Positions 1 to 10,276 of a stretch of 64,000 nucleotides of DNA are shown here, one piece after another (within the stretch, counting starts at the first letter, position 1; every line of letters starts with the position of its first letter). The DNA is from Stentor roeselii (Eukaryota > Ciliophora > Heterotrichea > Heterotrichida > Stentoridae), in assembly GCA_006503475.1 (NCBI GenBank), contig RSEH01000027.1, positions 1 to 64,000 of the forward strand. Reading direction: 5' to 3'. Below the pieces are notes generated by a model. That model did not search any database. It had not been told where the DNA came from and saw only the letters and a list, made by a program, of their open reading frames with translations. The translations under genes were made by a program, and so were the position numbers.

Positions 1-763
1 TAAACTTCTCCAGAATGTCCACAGTACAAATTTTGAAGGCATTTCTTTTGAATGTCCCATAAAACAAGAGTCTTATCCAAAGATCCAGAAACTGCAATTG
101 CTCCGTCCTTAGAAATTACTATGCACAAAACCACCGATTTATGGTGGAGAAGGCAAGCTACTTGTCTTTTCGTCTGAATGTCCCAGACCCTCACAGAAGT
201 GTCGTCCGAGCCAGTGACAAGAGTCCATCCATCACTGGTTATGGCAAGACATCTGAATCCTCCGTTGTGAGTTTGAAGGAATTTGTTGTATTTAATCGCT
301 TCACCTCTGCAGGATCAATGATGAAAGAATAGAGCTGTTGAGAATATTCTTACAAAGCAGTTTGGTTTAAATCATTCAAGTTCAGTTGATTAACGATAAT
401 ATCTGTGGCAAGTATTGATGTAATTTTCTGAATCTGCGATTTTTTATAAGCTGAAGTGGTGATAAGGTCGAGGTAATACTTGGTAAGAGTGTTGATTCGT
501 TGGATAACTGAGTTACTGCAGGTTTTAATAATTTTGATTGTCTCCTTAGTTTCAAGATGAACTTTTTTCTCTAAATATTTGAGAGATTGGATCCAATAAT
601 GAAGTTTGTCATTGAGCATTAATTTTTGGATTGAGTCAAGTTCGTCGAACAACCGTTCATGCCGATGCTTTGCTAAGTGTTCACCAAGGTGAGCTTTACA
701 AAGATAAGAATTGGAGCAGTAGCAGATGAAGAAAGCTTGATTTGAGCAAACTTGACATTTCAT
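1..763 (-). CDS. B-box zinc finger / WD40 repeat protein, 3' end outside window, frame disrupted
   Basis: The N-terminal part (763 down to 350) starts with a B-box-like zinc cluster (CQVC, CYC, C.AH, H..H within the first 35 residues) followed by a helical, probably coiled-coil stretch. From about 320 down to the left edge the minus strand reads as WD40 repeats with two clear blades, each ending in a VWDIQ or LWDIQ type motif. B-box/coiled-coil/WD40 proteins are expected scaffold or ubiquitin-linked proteins. The two parts are not in one continuous frame. The B-box frame meets a TAA at 350-352 but continues sensibly behind it, then a frame change near 310 is needed to reach the WD40 frame. 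A 47-nt GTAAG...GCAG intron would join them exactly, but every other intron seen here is 15-17 nt. It is therefore either an unusually long intron or a decaying gene. The WD40 assignment is firm; the intactness is not. Confidence 0.65.
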
Positions 764-1113
764 TTTATCATCAAAGTTCTACAATTCTAAGATTTAAAAT
801 GGAAGAAAAAATGAATAAAAAGTGTTATCGGGGTTCTTATGAACCCCATAAACTAACTTAGCGTGGCCTTCAAGTCGCTTGATAACTGAGAGGATCCCCA
901 TCCGCATGCGTTAAAGAACTCTGTAAAAAGAGGTTTGAAAGAATGACCTGCAACTCAACAAACCAGCTGGAAATTTGACTTTTACCTCTTTTCTGACTTC
1001 CTTTTGCTGGGTCTTGAGTCGTGTTTCGTCAAGGGCCTTGGTGACAGAATTGAGACTTATGAGGGTTGTTTAAGATGTTAGCCTTTAAAACCTTGCGCTT
1101 CAGAACTTTATAT

Positions 1114-1159
1114 CCTTTTTCAATGATCATCTTTTTCAATGATCATCTTTTTCAATGAG
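1114..1159 (+). repeat. 16-bp tandem repeat, about 2.6 copies
   Basis: The unit TTTTTCAATGATCATC is repeated directly with no mismatch over two full copies and a partial third. It sits inside the G+C-richer relic region. Confidence 0.8.
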
Positions 1160-1169
1160 AATAACAACT

Positions 1170-1315
1170 GGGGTCTGCAATTCCTTCATGGGCTCTCAAC
1201 GACTTCAAGTGTTCTTGCAGGTATGAGTGGATGTGGCAAAGAATCACTTCCGAGTTACACTGCCAGATCTCTCGGCTTTGCCTGGAAGGATTCCTTCCAG
1301 TTTCTCGCCCTTTAA
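1170..1315 (+). pseudogene. Possible relic of a P-loop NTPase
   Basis: A short open plus-strand stretch ending in TAA at 1313 contains GMSGCGKES, a Walker A-like motif (GxxGxGK). The residues after it resemble the region behind the P-loop of dynein-type AAA modules (small residues, then an aromatic-rich strand), but this similarity is weak. No start codon, Walker B or flanking domain is recognisable. The local base composition is coding-like. I infer a decayed gene fragment; chance is a real alternative. Confidence 0.25.
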
Positions 1316-2625
1316 CAGTAGACTAATCAAACGACTTAACACTTATCTTTATCACAGCTCAAGAATTATCAAAACTAGCAGATAATCTCAGCTATATTTT
1401 CATCATTATTTTCAAATGACTCTATCATTTAACTACTTTATTATCTTAATAAGGAATTTACCTCAGAAAACACGATTTTTGATTGTTCTTGTCAGCTTAG
1501 GCCAAAAAAATTGCAACTTGACCTCTTTCGTTTCTATATAAGACATCACAGTTTTTATATTTGCCACTATGTAACGTTCAGTCTTGACTTTTCTTTCTTA
1601 TAGCTCACTCATTCTCACCCCATCTTACAAAATTTTTTATTGATTGGATTCTGTACAATATAAGGAAGGGCGGAACTTGTTGAATTTGATCTTCTCCTAT
1701 TTTTAAAATTGAAACTATTGTTCACTTCAATTTCAACAAGATATCAAAGTAGGATTCTCACAACTGCTTGAAAGAACGATCGTAAATATTATACTGAAAT
1801 ATCTGATCAAACTAGTAAACTTCGCTGATATTATCTCTGTCATTTTGATCATTTCTTGTAATTGAAATTCTTTTTAATCCCAACTTTTTCGATTCTGATT
1901 TCTGAATTTACTACTGTATCGACTATATTGGAAATAGATATTAAAATTTGTTGAAGACTTAAAGGATTAAACTTTAAAATGTTTATATCTAGGATTATTA
2001 GCTTAAGCTTAAGTTATTTGTGTTCAAATGCATAAAGTGATCAGAGAAGCCACTGTAGAAACCCGAATCAAAGAATAATTACCCAATTGAATAAAGAAAA
2101 TATTAATATGGTAAATAATGACTGTTTTTTGAATATTTTTATTAGAACTTGTTGAAATAGCACTATTAATCATAATAATGTGAGAAAAAAAATTAGAAAA
2201 GCAACTCTTTTATCATTTGAATTAATCAGATTAAGTATTAAATGATGATTTTGTCCAATAAGATGCTTATTTTCCTTCATATCTCTCATAAATTAGCTAA
2301 TACTCTCAATTTATTTAAATTTCTATTTACTTTAAATCTTAAAATCTTACTTATTTTCAGTATTTTAAAAAAACTAGTGCTTTTCATATAGAATTCTTAT
2401 TTAAATTAGTTAATCTTACTCTTGAGATGTGATTTTCTTTCTAGTTTGAAAATTTAAAGGTCTTTCACTTCAAGCATAAACATTTCTTGATGAAATAGAA
2501 AACTTCCAGATTGAACTTGATAAAGATGAATATTTTATGAAAGTAATAATCAACCCTCCTATGATTAGAACAAAATTGTAAAATTTAGTTATTTCTCAAT
2601 ACATAAAACAAATCTGGTGTAATAA

Positions 2626-5600
2626 ATGAAATCTGCAGAAACAACTCGTAGATTGGATCAAGATAGCACCAGTGTCTTTGATTCAAGCGATATATTGAAG
2701 AGCATTGATTCAATAAGAAACCCAACACTTGACAATGCTGACCTACTCGAGATCGAAAATGAAATCTTAGAGGCTTCAACCTATTTCCAAAAAGTTTTAG
2801 AAGATAAAGACATTGAAAATAAAGGTTTAGGCATTCCAATTTTATTTTCAATCTTTCTAGTAATGTTTCTGCTAGAAATATTCAGGATGTCGAATTCCTA
2901 CAACCTAAAAAGTATTACTTCTTCTCTGTTGAAGACCGATGAAAATGGCTTCGAGATAAAGTCTCTCGATGACATCGATGTGTTTATTAGAGATAAAGTC
3001 TTCAATACTTTTCTCTCAAATTCTTCCAGTCATTCATATCTTGCCCTAGTTGGTTTGAAGTTAACATTGAAAAAATCAAAAATAATAAAAAACCCTTATA
3101 AACACTTTGAATACCCGAAGTTCGTGAGTGATACTTATGATTATCAAGGAGTTAATGAAGAGGCTAATGAAAGGACTTCGAAATTCGGGATCTGGAATTA
3201 CGATTCGGACAATCAAGCGTATACTGAGTACTTTATTAACACGTCTCTCCAAGATTCTCTTATCAAGTGGAGAGAAATGAAGTCAGTCTGGCTAGACTCA
3301 GAGAATTTTATTTCACTAGACATTCAGATGGTGACTCACTGTAGAAATACTTTCACAACTTCTTACTTTTCGAAAATAATCACAGTCAAAAGTTCTGGAA
3401 AGTTTGTGTGTGAAGATTTCAGTCAAGGCTTTAGCCCAGAGGTTTATACTTATTCAGGAAAGCGGTTTACTTCGATTATAACTATTTTTACATTCTTAAT
3501 GATTTTATACGCCGTTCAGTTATTGCAGTTCGTGAAGAGTTATTATATGATTTGTGCAAGGTTTATCAAAAAGTTTGAAATGAAACTTAATTTGTACGAC
3601 TACCTCGAGGTAATTTTTATCATTTGTCAAACCATGGCGATCTCTCTATTCATAAAACTTGACCTTTCGAATCCAAAAGAGTTTTCCATGCCTTTAAGTC
3701 CTGTAGTTTTTGACAACCTTATCGCCCATTTATCTGAATACAGACATTTGATTAGAATTTCGTCTATGGCTTGTCTTTTCAGCATAATGAGATTAGTGGC
3801 ACTAATGAAAATCCAGTTCCCATCCTTTGGAGTTTTATTCGAAACAATACAACTCTCGAAAAACGACATGCTCAACATTTGCTTCATTAGTTCTATTTTA
3901 TTTTGCGGGTTTTTTATTTCAGGCCATGTAGCTTATGGGCTTCAAGCAGAAGAATTCAGCAATTTATCATTCGCAGCTATGGAGTATTTCCGATGCATGA
4001 CAGGAAACGTGACATTTTTTTATTGTAAAGAATTTTCGTGCATTGTGATTACGATTATAACTATGCTGTTTATCAATATATTTTACTTTGTACTGACCAA
4101 TTTGCTTTATGCAGTCATCATAAGCACTTTTTACACGATTAAATCAAAAGATCGACTTTTAATCGCTGCTAAAACTGAAATCGTGCTTGAAAGAACGAAA
4201 GAGTTTTTAAAGATTCTAATCGGGTTTTTGAAGTTCGACAATAGATCTATGCTTTATAAAGAAGCGAAAGAATATAAAAAACTCAGTGAAGTTGATACAG
4301 CCTGCATGAATAATGAAACCAGGGAAAAAGTAAAAAATATTGAAAATTTTATTAGAGGGCAAATGAATATTGGTTTTTTTCAGAAGATTAAATTCAATTT
4401 AAGTGCTTTGAGGATGTTTTTATATGAAACCAATTTAGTAAATCAAGAACATTTCATCGAAAACTTTAAAAATAAATTCAGAAAAATCTTAGTCCAAGAA
4501 AAAATGGAAGAAAAAGTTCATCAATTGAGAGAATTCGATGTTGAGTATAACTTCAGATTGATAAGAGGTTTGTTTTGCTATATTTTGTTGATCTTATTCT
4601 TTATGCTCACAGTGATTTCGTTTTTAAGCATAAAAGACTCTTATGAAGTCAGCAAAATCAATCAAGATTGCGCAACCAAGTATATAATAGAAGGCAATTC
4701 CTTTGAAAGTTTAAAAGACATTAAAACGCTACAAGATGTATATAATGCAAGTGAATTACTAGTAACTTCTCTCTTGAGTCATCAATGCAATTGGCAGGAA
4801 TATTTAAATAGTTCTATTCGACTTACAATCCAGATTTATCATCATGAAAACAATCCGAGCTCCTTTTCTAATTCAATTTTACCTTCTTACACCTCAGGAA
4901 CGTTGGATTTGTCAGAATTCAGAGGAAAAAATACAAGGATTGATTATCTTCAGTATCCAAAAGGAAACAACAATACTTACCAATTTCAAGGAGGAATATC
5001 ATTTACCTTTAATGATGTGCCTTATGTAAAACAAACTTTTACTGCAATAAAACTTGACGAACTTTTAAATGTTTTCAAATTATTTGCTATTGAATGGGTT
5101 TCAGTCAATCCGAATGTGAATACAATTACTTATAATTCGGCATTATTTACAATTGGAATTGATGAATTTATTACTACTGAAATCACTGCCGTTACAATCA
5201 ATCAATATTTCCATTCAAATGATAATAAATCCGCGATTTTTTCAATATCGATAAGCTTTATTCTCTGCTTCTATTTTTTCATTGCAAACTTAATTGATCT
5301 AGGTGAGTTATGGAGATCTGTTAATGAGAAAAGACTTTCAACTAAAAGGAAGTATTATGATATGTATTTTATTATCGAACAAATTTGTGGATCTCAAAAT
5401 AAAACTTTTGATTCTTTAGCCGGTTCTTATTATTATTCCAAGATAAAAGGGTTGATCGAAGGATTATTTGAGTACTCTTTCCAGCTAGCTAAGGTTTTAT
5501 CTATTTACTTTTTCACTATTCCTTTCAACCTTCTCGAATCAGTATCAATCATTACGACATTTGTTACATTACTCAATTTATTCTATGTAAGCATTGACTA

Positions 5601-7083
5601 TTTCGAAATAAATAATGTTACAGAAGCGGCTTCAGTAGCTGAATATATCAAATACATAAGAACTCTTACTGCAATAAATTCAATGATTTTACTGATTCAG
5701 TTACCAGCCTACCTTCAAATAATTTCAAAAATTTCTTATTTGATGAGGATGATATTGAGTGCAAGGCTCGACTTCATATTTTTCATGATCATGTATTTTA
5801 TGATCTTGTTTTCCTTTGTCTTTTCAGGATATATTTTATTAGGTCATTACAATAGTGGCTATTCCACAGTTCCTCTATCGTTATTTTCATGTTATTTTAT
5901 GCAATTCGGTCAATACGACCAAGAAGATTACTCAAAGGCAGACAATATTTTGGGAATTCCTTTCATTTTCATGTATGTAATCGTCATCATGTTTTTCTTA
6001 ACAACTATGTTCACAGCTATTTTTTCAGGAAACTATCAAGAAGATACTCACATTTACAAAATGTCAACACTTGAAAAAATTAAAAACACTATTAGTTCAA
6101 GATTGCAAGGGAAAAAAGTTATTCACTTATTAAAACATCAAGAATTTGATCAAGAAAATTCAATTTCCGCCATCGATCAAATAGGCAATCCCAAAGAAGA
6201 TGAAAAAATAATGAAATTAGATGAAACTGTTCAAAAAGAAATTGATAAACTCAGTTATTTTTCAGCTCTACAAAAGCAACTTGCACTCAACAACTTTAAG
6301 TTCTTCATTTCGCCCTCAAATACAAATTATAAAATACAATATTCTGAACCTTCAACATTGGCATTTATGAATCAACATATTTGGAAAGAATTATCGATAG
6401 AAGAAAGAGTGAAAATATGGAATAGTCTTTCAATTCAATATTGTGACCAAACAATTGCAACGGAAGATTTGTTTTATCGAGAACTACTAAATCACGTTGT
6501 AGGAGATTTTTCAGATTTACAGCAGAGACTATGGAGGAGCTTGAATCAACAAGAAAAAATTGAAATTTGGAAGAGTGACTTGTGCAATGAGGGAAGGGCT
6601 TTTATTTGGAAAATCGAGGAAAATTCAGAAAATTTTTTTGAAAAATGGGAAATGACAAGCACTAAAGAAAAAATTGAAATTGCCAGAGAATTTATTAAAG
6701 GTGAAGGGTCTTGGCAAGAACTTTGGAGATCACTTCCTCGATATTCAACAATAAAATTGAACCTTTTGTTAAGTTTGAAAGAAAATCCGCAGAATCAAAT
6801 TGTTATGTTTCTTTGTATTTTAGATACTATTGAAAGTCCAACTTTTATTGAAATGATTGATGACAAATTGGAAGATATTCTGAATAATGTGATTTTTAAT
6901 ACTAAATTAAGAATGTGTGAATATTATGCAGAGAGGAAAAAATTTCAGAAAATTAAATATATGAAACTTTTAGCTCTTGAAGAATGCAACTCTTTAATTG
7001 ACTACAAGAATTATTTGAATGCGAAAATAATAGGGCATTATAAGAATCAAAGAGTTCAAATAAACAACTTTATGAATAGTTAG
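2626..7083 (+). CDS. Tandem double polycystin (PKD2-like) channel protein, 1485 aa
   Basis: This is an intronless gene of two polycystin-type modules in one chain. Module 1 (about residues 62-515) has a first membrane segment near 64-85, a large extracellular polycystin-type domain with an FGIWNY motif near 190 and a WLDSENFISLDIQ stretch near 225, then five further membrane segments and a pore region near 450-470. Module 2 (about 645-1140) repeats the plan: membrane segment at 646-665, an N-glycosylation-rich ectodomain with a W/Y-rich core, five more segments, and a pore region near 1085-1110. The tail (1140-1485) is cytoplasmic, with repeated tryptophan-containing helices of the LW.SL or IW.SL type. 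Polycystins are usually single-module subunits that assemble as tetramers of Ca-permeable cation channels, often ciliary. Two linked modules would allow a dimer to form the pore, as in two-pore channels. Family assignment is good; ion selectivity cannot be read from the pore. Confidence 0.8.
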   Translation: MKSAETTRRLDQDSTSVFDSSDILKSIDSIRNPTLDNADLLEIENEILEASTYFQKVLEDKDIENKGLGIPILFSIFLVMFLLEIFRMSNSYNLKSITSSLLKTDENGFEIKSLDDIDVFIRDKVFNTFLSNSSSHSYLALVGLKLTLKKSKIIKNPYKHFEYPKFVSDTYDYQGVNEEANERTSKFGIWNYDSDNQAYTEYFINTSLQDSLIKWREMKSVWLDSENFISLDIQMVTHCRNTFTTSYFSKIITVKSSGKFVCEDFSQGFSPEVYTYSGKRFTSIITIFTFLMILYAVQLLQFVKSYYMICARFIKKFEMKLNLYDYLEVIFIICQTMAISLFIKLDLSNPKEFSMPLSPVVFDNLIAHLSEYRHLIRISSMACLFSIMRLVALMKIQFPSFGVLFETIQLSKNDMLNICFISSILFCGFFISGHVAYGLQAEEFSNLSFAAMEYFRCMTGNVTFFYCKEFSCIVITIITMLFINIFYFVLTNLLYAVIISTFYTIKSKDRLLIAAKTEIVLERTKEFLKILIGFLKFDNRSMLYKEAKEYKKLSEVDTACMNNETREKVKNIENFIRGQMNIGFFQKIKFNLSALRMFLYETNLVNQEHFIENFKNKFRKILVQEKMEEKVHQLREFDVEYNFRLIRGLFCYILLILFFMLTVISFLSIKDSYEVSKINQDCATKYIIEGNSFESLKDIKTLQDVYNASELLVTSLLSHQCNWQEYLNSSIRLTIQIYHHENNPSSFSNSILPSYTSGTLDLSEFRGKNTRIDYLQYPKGNNNTYQFQGGISFTFNDVPYVKQTFTAIKLDELLNVFKLFAIEWVSVNPNVNTITYNSALFTIGIDEFITTEITAVTINQYFHSNDNKSAIFSISISFILCFYFFIANLIDLGELWRSVNEKRLSTKRKYYDMYFIIEQICGSQNKTFDSLAGSYYYSKIKGLIEGLFEYSFQLAKVLSIYFFTIPFNLLESVSIITTFVTLLNLFYVSIDYFEINNVTEAASVAEYIKYIRTLTAINSMILLIQLPAYLQIISKISYLMRMILSARLDFIFFMIMYFMILFSFVFSGYILLGHYNSGYSTVPLSLFSCYFMQFGQYDQEDYSKADNILGIPFIFMYVIVIMFFLTTMFTAIFSGNYQEDTHIYKMSTLEKIKNTISSRLQGKKVIHLLKHQEFDQENSISAIDQIGNPKEDEKIMKLDETVQKEIDKLSYFSALQKQLALNNFKFFISPSNTNYKIQYSEPSTLAFMNQHIWKELSIEERVKIWNSLSIQYCDQTIATEDLFYRELLNHVVGDFSDLQQRLWRSLNQQEKIEIWKSDLCNEGRAFIWKIEENSENFFEKWEMTSTKEKIEIAREFIKGEGSWQELWRSLPRYSTIKLNLLLSLKENPQNQIVMFLCILDTIESPTFIEMIDDKLEDILNNVIFNTKLRMCEYYAERKKFQKIKYMKLLALEECNSLIDYKNYLNAKIIGHYKNQRVQINNFMNS

Positions 7084-7870
7084 GTAACAATAATATTTAG
7101 TTAGAATCATCCTCATAATTTATTATTTGAATGAATAAAGCTTAGCGAATAAAGCATTGGAATGTTTGATCGATATTGTTTAGGATAAAGAAGTATTGTA
7201 ATTTTCAGGCAATATAAGATAAATAGCTAATTCAAATATGAATTAATGATAGATCAATGTTTAAGATTCAATTTAAAAATACATTAAAGAATTTTTTTGT
7301 TTTGAATACAAAAAATTGGTATCTTGAGCATAATTTAAATCAAGTTCATGAAAAAATCTAAATAATGATATTTAATCATTCTTAATACTTATTCTGAAAT
7401 TATTAGGTTATTAATTACAGGTTTCCTATTATTTGAGAATTAGTATTTTGTATATATGAATAGGCATTGAGCATGTCAGTAAAGAATCTTTGAAAAGGAG
7501 ACTACACCGAAAACTTAGCAAGGAAATATTTCTAGTTTATAATAAAACACTCATATATTTAAAAATTATAAAATTCAAAGCATCTGATTAATATATAAAA
7601 GTTGATGATTAAATAATTCTACGAAATAGTAAAATATTAAGATGTGAATCAATTGAAATAAAGCTTATAATTAGGAAGTAAAATAGGTTTATATTACGTA
7701 TTTTACATTAAATATCTGATTTCATCATTCAATATCCTTTCATATTGATAGGCTCTGTTGAAAATAAGCATTAATTAATTAATGAAGTTCTACCTGCATC
7801 GAATCTTCTAACTATTTATTTCATTGTATCACTAATCATTTAATCCTAATAATTTAACTAATATTTTCCC
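7084..7870. other. AT-rich convergent intergenic gap
   Basis: This lies between the convergent polycystin and acylated-protein genes. It is low-complexity, A/T-dominated spacer, and I see no gene or RNA in it. Confidence 0.5.
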
Positions 7871-8662
7871 TTATCTAACGGTTTTGACTTTTGAATTTTT
7901 TTGAGTCTCTAAGTTAAGATCTACTCGTGATTTATCAGGCCAGTAGTGAACCACAATATCTCGCATGCTCTTTATATTTGCTTTATGGATTTCTTTACCA
8001 ATTTTTTTTAAATCTGATAGTCCTTCATCTTGAAGAAGTTTTTGAAGGTTTTCAAATGCTTTCTTTAGGGAATCAAGAAAATTTTTTGTTTCCTCGAGTA
8101 ATGCTGGTGCTTTTGCTAAATTCTCTAAGTTTTGAAATAATCCTTTCGCAGCCCTCAAGGATTTAAGAGTATCAAAATTCGCCTTTTCAATCGCATTTTT
8201 GAACTTGATTATATAGTCTAGAACTTCTCCTTTAAGTTTATCAAGTTGATTTGGGACTTCAGTTATTTTGGAAGTAGCCTCCTTAACATTTCCAGAAAGA
8301 TTATTCCAAGCATCAATCGCTTCATGGAACCCTTCATCAAATTTTTCCTTACATATAAGGATAAAAGGAGGTGAAGATATTATTTCGAATGCATCCCCTT
8401 CAAGGTTTCCATCAGTTCCAGCTAACAAGGCGTAAAGCAAGGCAGTAATCGAATCATCAATAGTGCAATCAGTCAAAAGATAAGTAAAAGTTATCATCTT
8501 CAGCTTTTTGAATCCTTGCTTCAGAGATGCATTGATTTTCGCTAGAAACTGCAGAGGCGCTGCTATAAATTCGAATATTTCATCGATTTCACGATTACCA
8601 GTTTTCACGATTACAATATCGTTATCCTTTTTCTTGGAGGATTTGGTCACTCCACAGCCCAT
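7871..8662 (-). CDS. Predicted N-myristoylated/palmitoylated helical protein, 263 aa
   Basis: I do not recognise a family. The protein begins MGCGVTKSSKKK, a textbook dual-acylation start: Gly2 for myristoyl, Cys3 for palmitoyl, and a basic patch behind it. That predicts attachment to the inner face of a membrane. The remainder is soluble and mainly helical. A compact, partly hydrophobic region with two cysteines spans about residues 55-110. From about 120 to 235, lysine/leucine-rich heptad-like helices suggest a coiled coil or helical bundle. The tail is basic. The start is clear because the acylation motif sits exactly at this ATG, with an in-frame upstream region that is AT-rich and non-coding. 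TAA ends the gene. There are no introns. Three more genes in this window have similar MG starts, so this looks like a common way of membrane targeting in this genome. Confidence 0.6.
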   Translation of the reverse strand: MGCGVTKSSKKKDNDIVIVKTGNREIDEIFEFIAAPLQFLAKINASLKQGFKKLKMITFTYLLTDCTIDDSITALLYALLAGTDGNLEGDAFEIISSPPFILICKEKFDEGFHEAIDAWNNLSGNVKEATSKITEVPNQLDKLKGEVLDYIIKFKNAIEKANFDTLKSLRAAKGLFQNLENLAKAPALLEETKNFLDSLKKAFENLQKLLQDEGLSDLKKIGKEIHKANIKSMRDIVVHYWPDKSRVDLNLETQKNSKVKTVR

Positions 8663-10276
8663 TTATAAGAAACTTAGCCATACTAATCCTAAAGGTTTTA
8701 AAAGGATGATAGATTTACTTTTAGTAAGAAGTATTATCTTATAAGGAAATCAAGTCTTAAGGTCTTTAATAATCGAAATTAAACATTATAGTATTTCAAG
8801 TCTTTTAAATATTAATAGATGAATGCATTCGATCCTATTCGCATCCAAATTTTGAATTTTTACTATTTGGATATGAAAATTTAACGATTCTTAAGTATCT
8901 GAGTCTGCATTTAATTAATTAAATTAACTCGAATAGTAATTGCTTGAATTTGGTTTTAGTATATTTTTTGATCTCTTTGTAATTGTAAGCCTCAAGTTAT
9001 TTCCTGGCTTCGAATTCCAGGGTCGATTCATGATGAATCATTACCGAAAGCGCTATTGCTATCTAGTCCTTTTAGATTATGATAATTGTATAGTTTTGAA
9101 TAATTTATATCTATCTCGATGTCGTAAAGGAATTTCATCAGGTACAATACTTTGAATCTCGTTATTCTACTTATATAATTTATTGAAAGTTTATACATAA
9201 AAGTAAAAGCGTAGTAGTCATTCATTCCTTAAATATTCGTAATCCCTGAGATTGAAGAAATCGAAAGAAAATGATGATGGTTTAATTTTTTAGATGAGGA
9301 ATGATTGAAGAAAATTACTTGGGTAAAAGGTTATTAATTTTGGGAGCTTTAAGAAGTTTATTTATAAATTTTGTCTTCAAATTTGCTTAATTTTTAAAAT
9401 TTCTAAAGTTTAGCCTTTTATTGTTCTAAAAAGCTATAATTTGTTTGTTAGAAATATTCCCAATAATTTTTTCATAGGCCCAAACAAATTTTTCGTAAAA
9501 AAATTACTAAATAATTATATACAGAAATTTACAAAATTTTGGTTGGTGTTTTTTTTTTCTATTCAACGAAACTAAATCAATATCGATTTTTATTTTAGAA
9601 ATGCTTTGCTCTGATTGATAAATTTAACTATAACTGAAATTAGTCAAGAATTAAACCTTCCTAAACTAAGATCTTATTGAAGAATAATTTTTGTATCTAA
9701 AAAGATAAACCTTTCTATACTCACTCTTAATTCTATAAGTTTATTAGTACTATTTACTTCAATAATTTTATGTTATATGATCTTTGTAGTGAAATTTATC
9801 CCAATACAAAGTCCTTTTTTATTAAAATTTACAAATCTTTTATCCTTCTCAAATAAAGATTAATAATTAAAGATTTAAATAATTAAACTGGATAAGGCCT
9901 TATTTGTTAGAATACAGCTACCGAATCATTCTGAAAAAAACTAATGAAATCTTGAACATATACTATCAGATATAAAAATCTTTCAGAAAAAGTATATGCT
10001 ACGAACTAAATCAATAGTAAACGACTAGTGAGTATAATTTATCCTTGAATAAATAATTCCTATCGAAACTATGTAAAATCAATCCTTCTTCTCTTCAGAA
10101 AATTTACAAATATTTTTGGTGATTTTTTTTTCTTCTGAATCTGGTCCCGAGAGAAACCAAATCAAATAAAAATCAATTCAAGACAAAAAGTCTTGAACGC
10201 TTTAAAAATATTCAAGAGTTTAAAATTCTTACATCCAAAAATAATCCAAACCCAGGCCTACTAAAGGTTGATAAAA
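8663..10276. other. Long divergent AT-rich intergenic gap with a duplicated segment
   Basis: I see no gene. Two related segments at about 9525-9590 and 10095-10165 share the order AAATTTACAAA, a T-run, then a GAAACTAAATCAA or GAAACCAAATCAAA string, suggesting an old duplication of upstream DNA. The small open frames in this stretch have no coding character. Confidence 0.4.

Larger units (their letters stand above)
764..2625. other. Long intergenic gap with one possible gene relic and a short tandem repeat
   Basis: The part from about 830 to 1330 is clearly richer in G+C than the rest and looks like former coding sequence (see the P-loop relic). A perfect 7-bp inverted repeat with a 4-nt loop lies at 831-847. 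About 1330-2600 is plain AT-rich spacer leading to the polycystin gene, and I see no gene in it. Confidence 0.5.

Noticed and set aside
141-332. 63-aa plus-strand open frame at the left edge
   Set aside because: It is the shadow of the minus-strand WD40 repeats.
8985-9010. A CCTGG...CCAGG inverted repeat around TTCGAAT, which looks like a tRNA T-arm
   Set aside because: The loop and closing pair do not fit a T-arm and no acceptor, D-arm or anticodon arm can be placed around it.
8940-9225. Two overlapping open frames on opposite strands
   Set aside because: Low-complexity residues and no start context; the DNA is ordinary spacer.
10268-10276. Earlier TTG start for gene A
   Set aside because: The ATG at 10277 gives a cleaner signal peptide and non-ATG starts are not expected.
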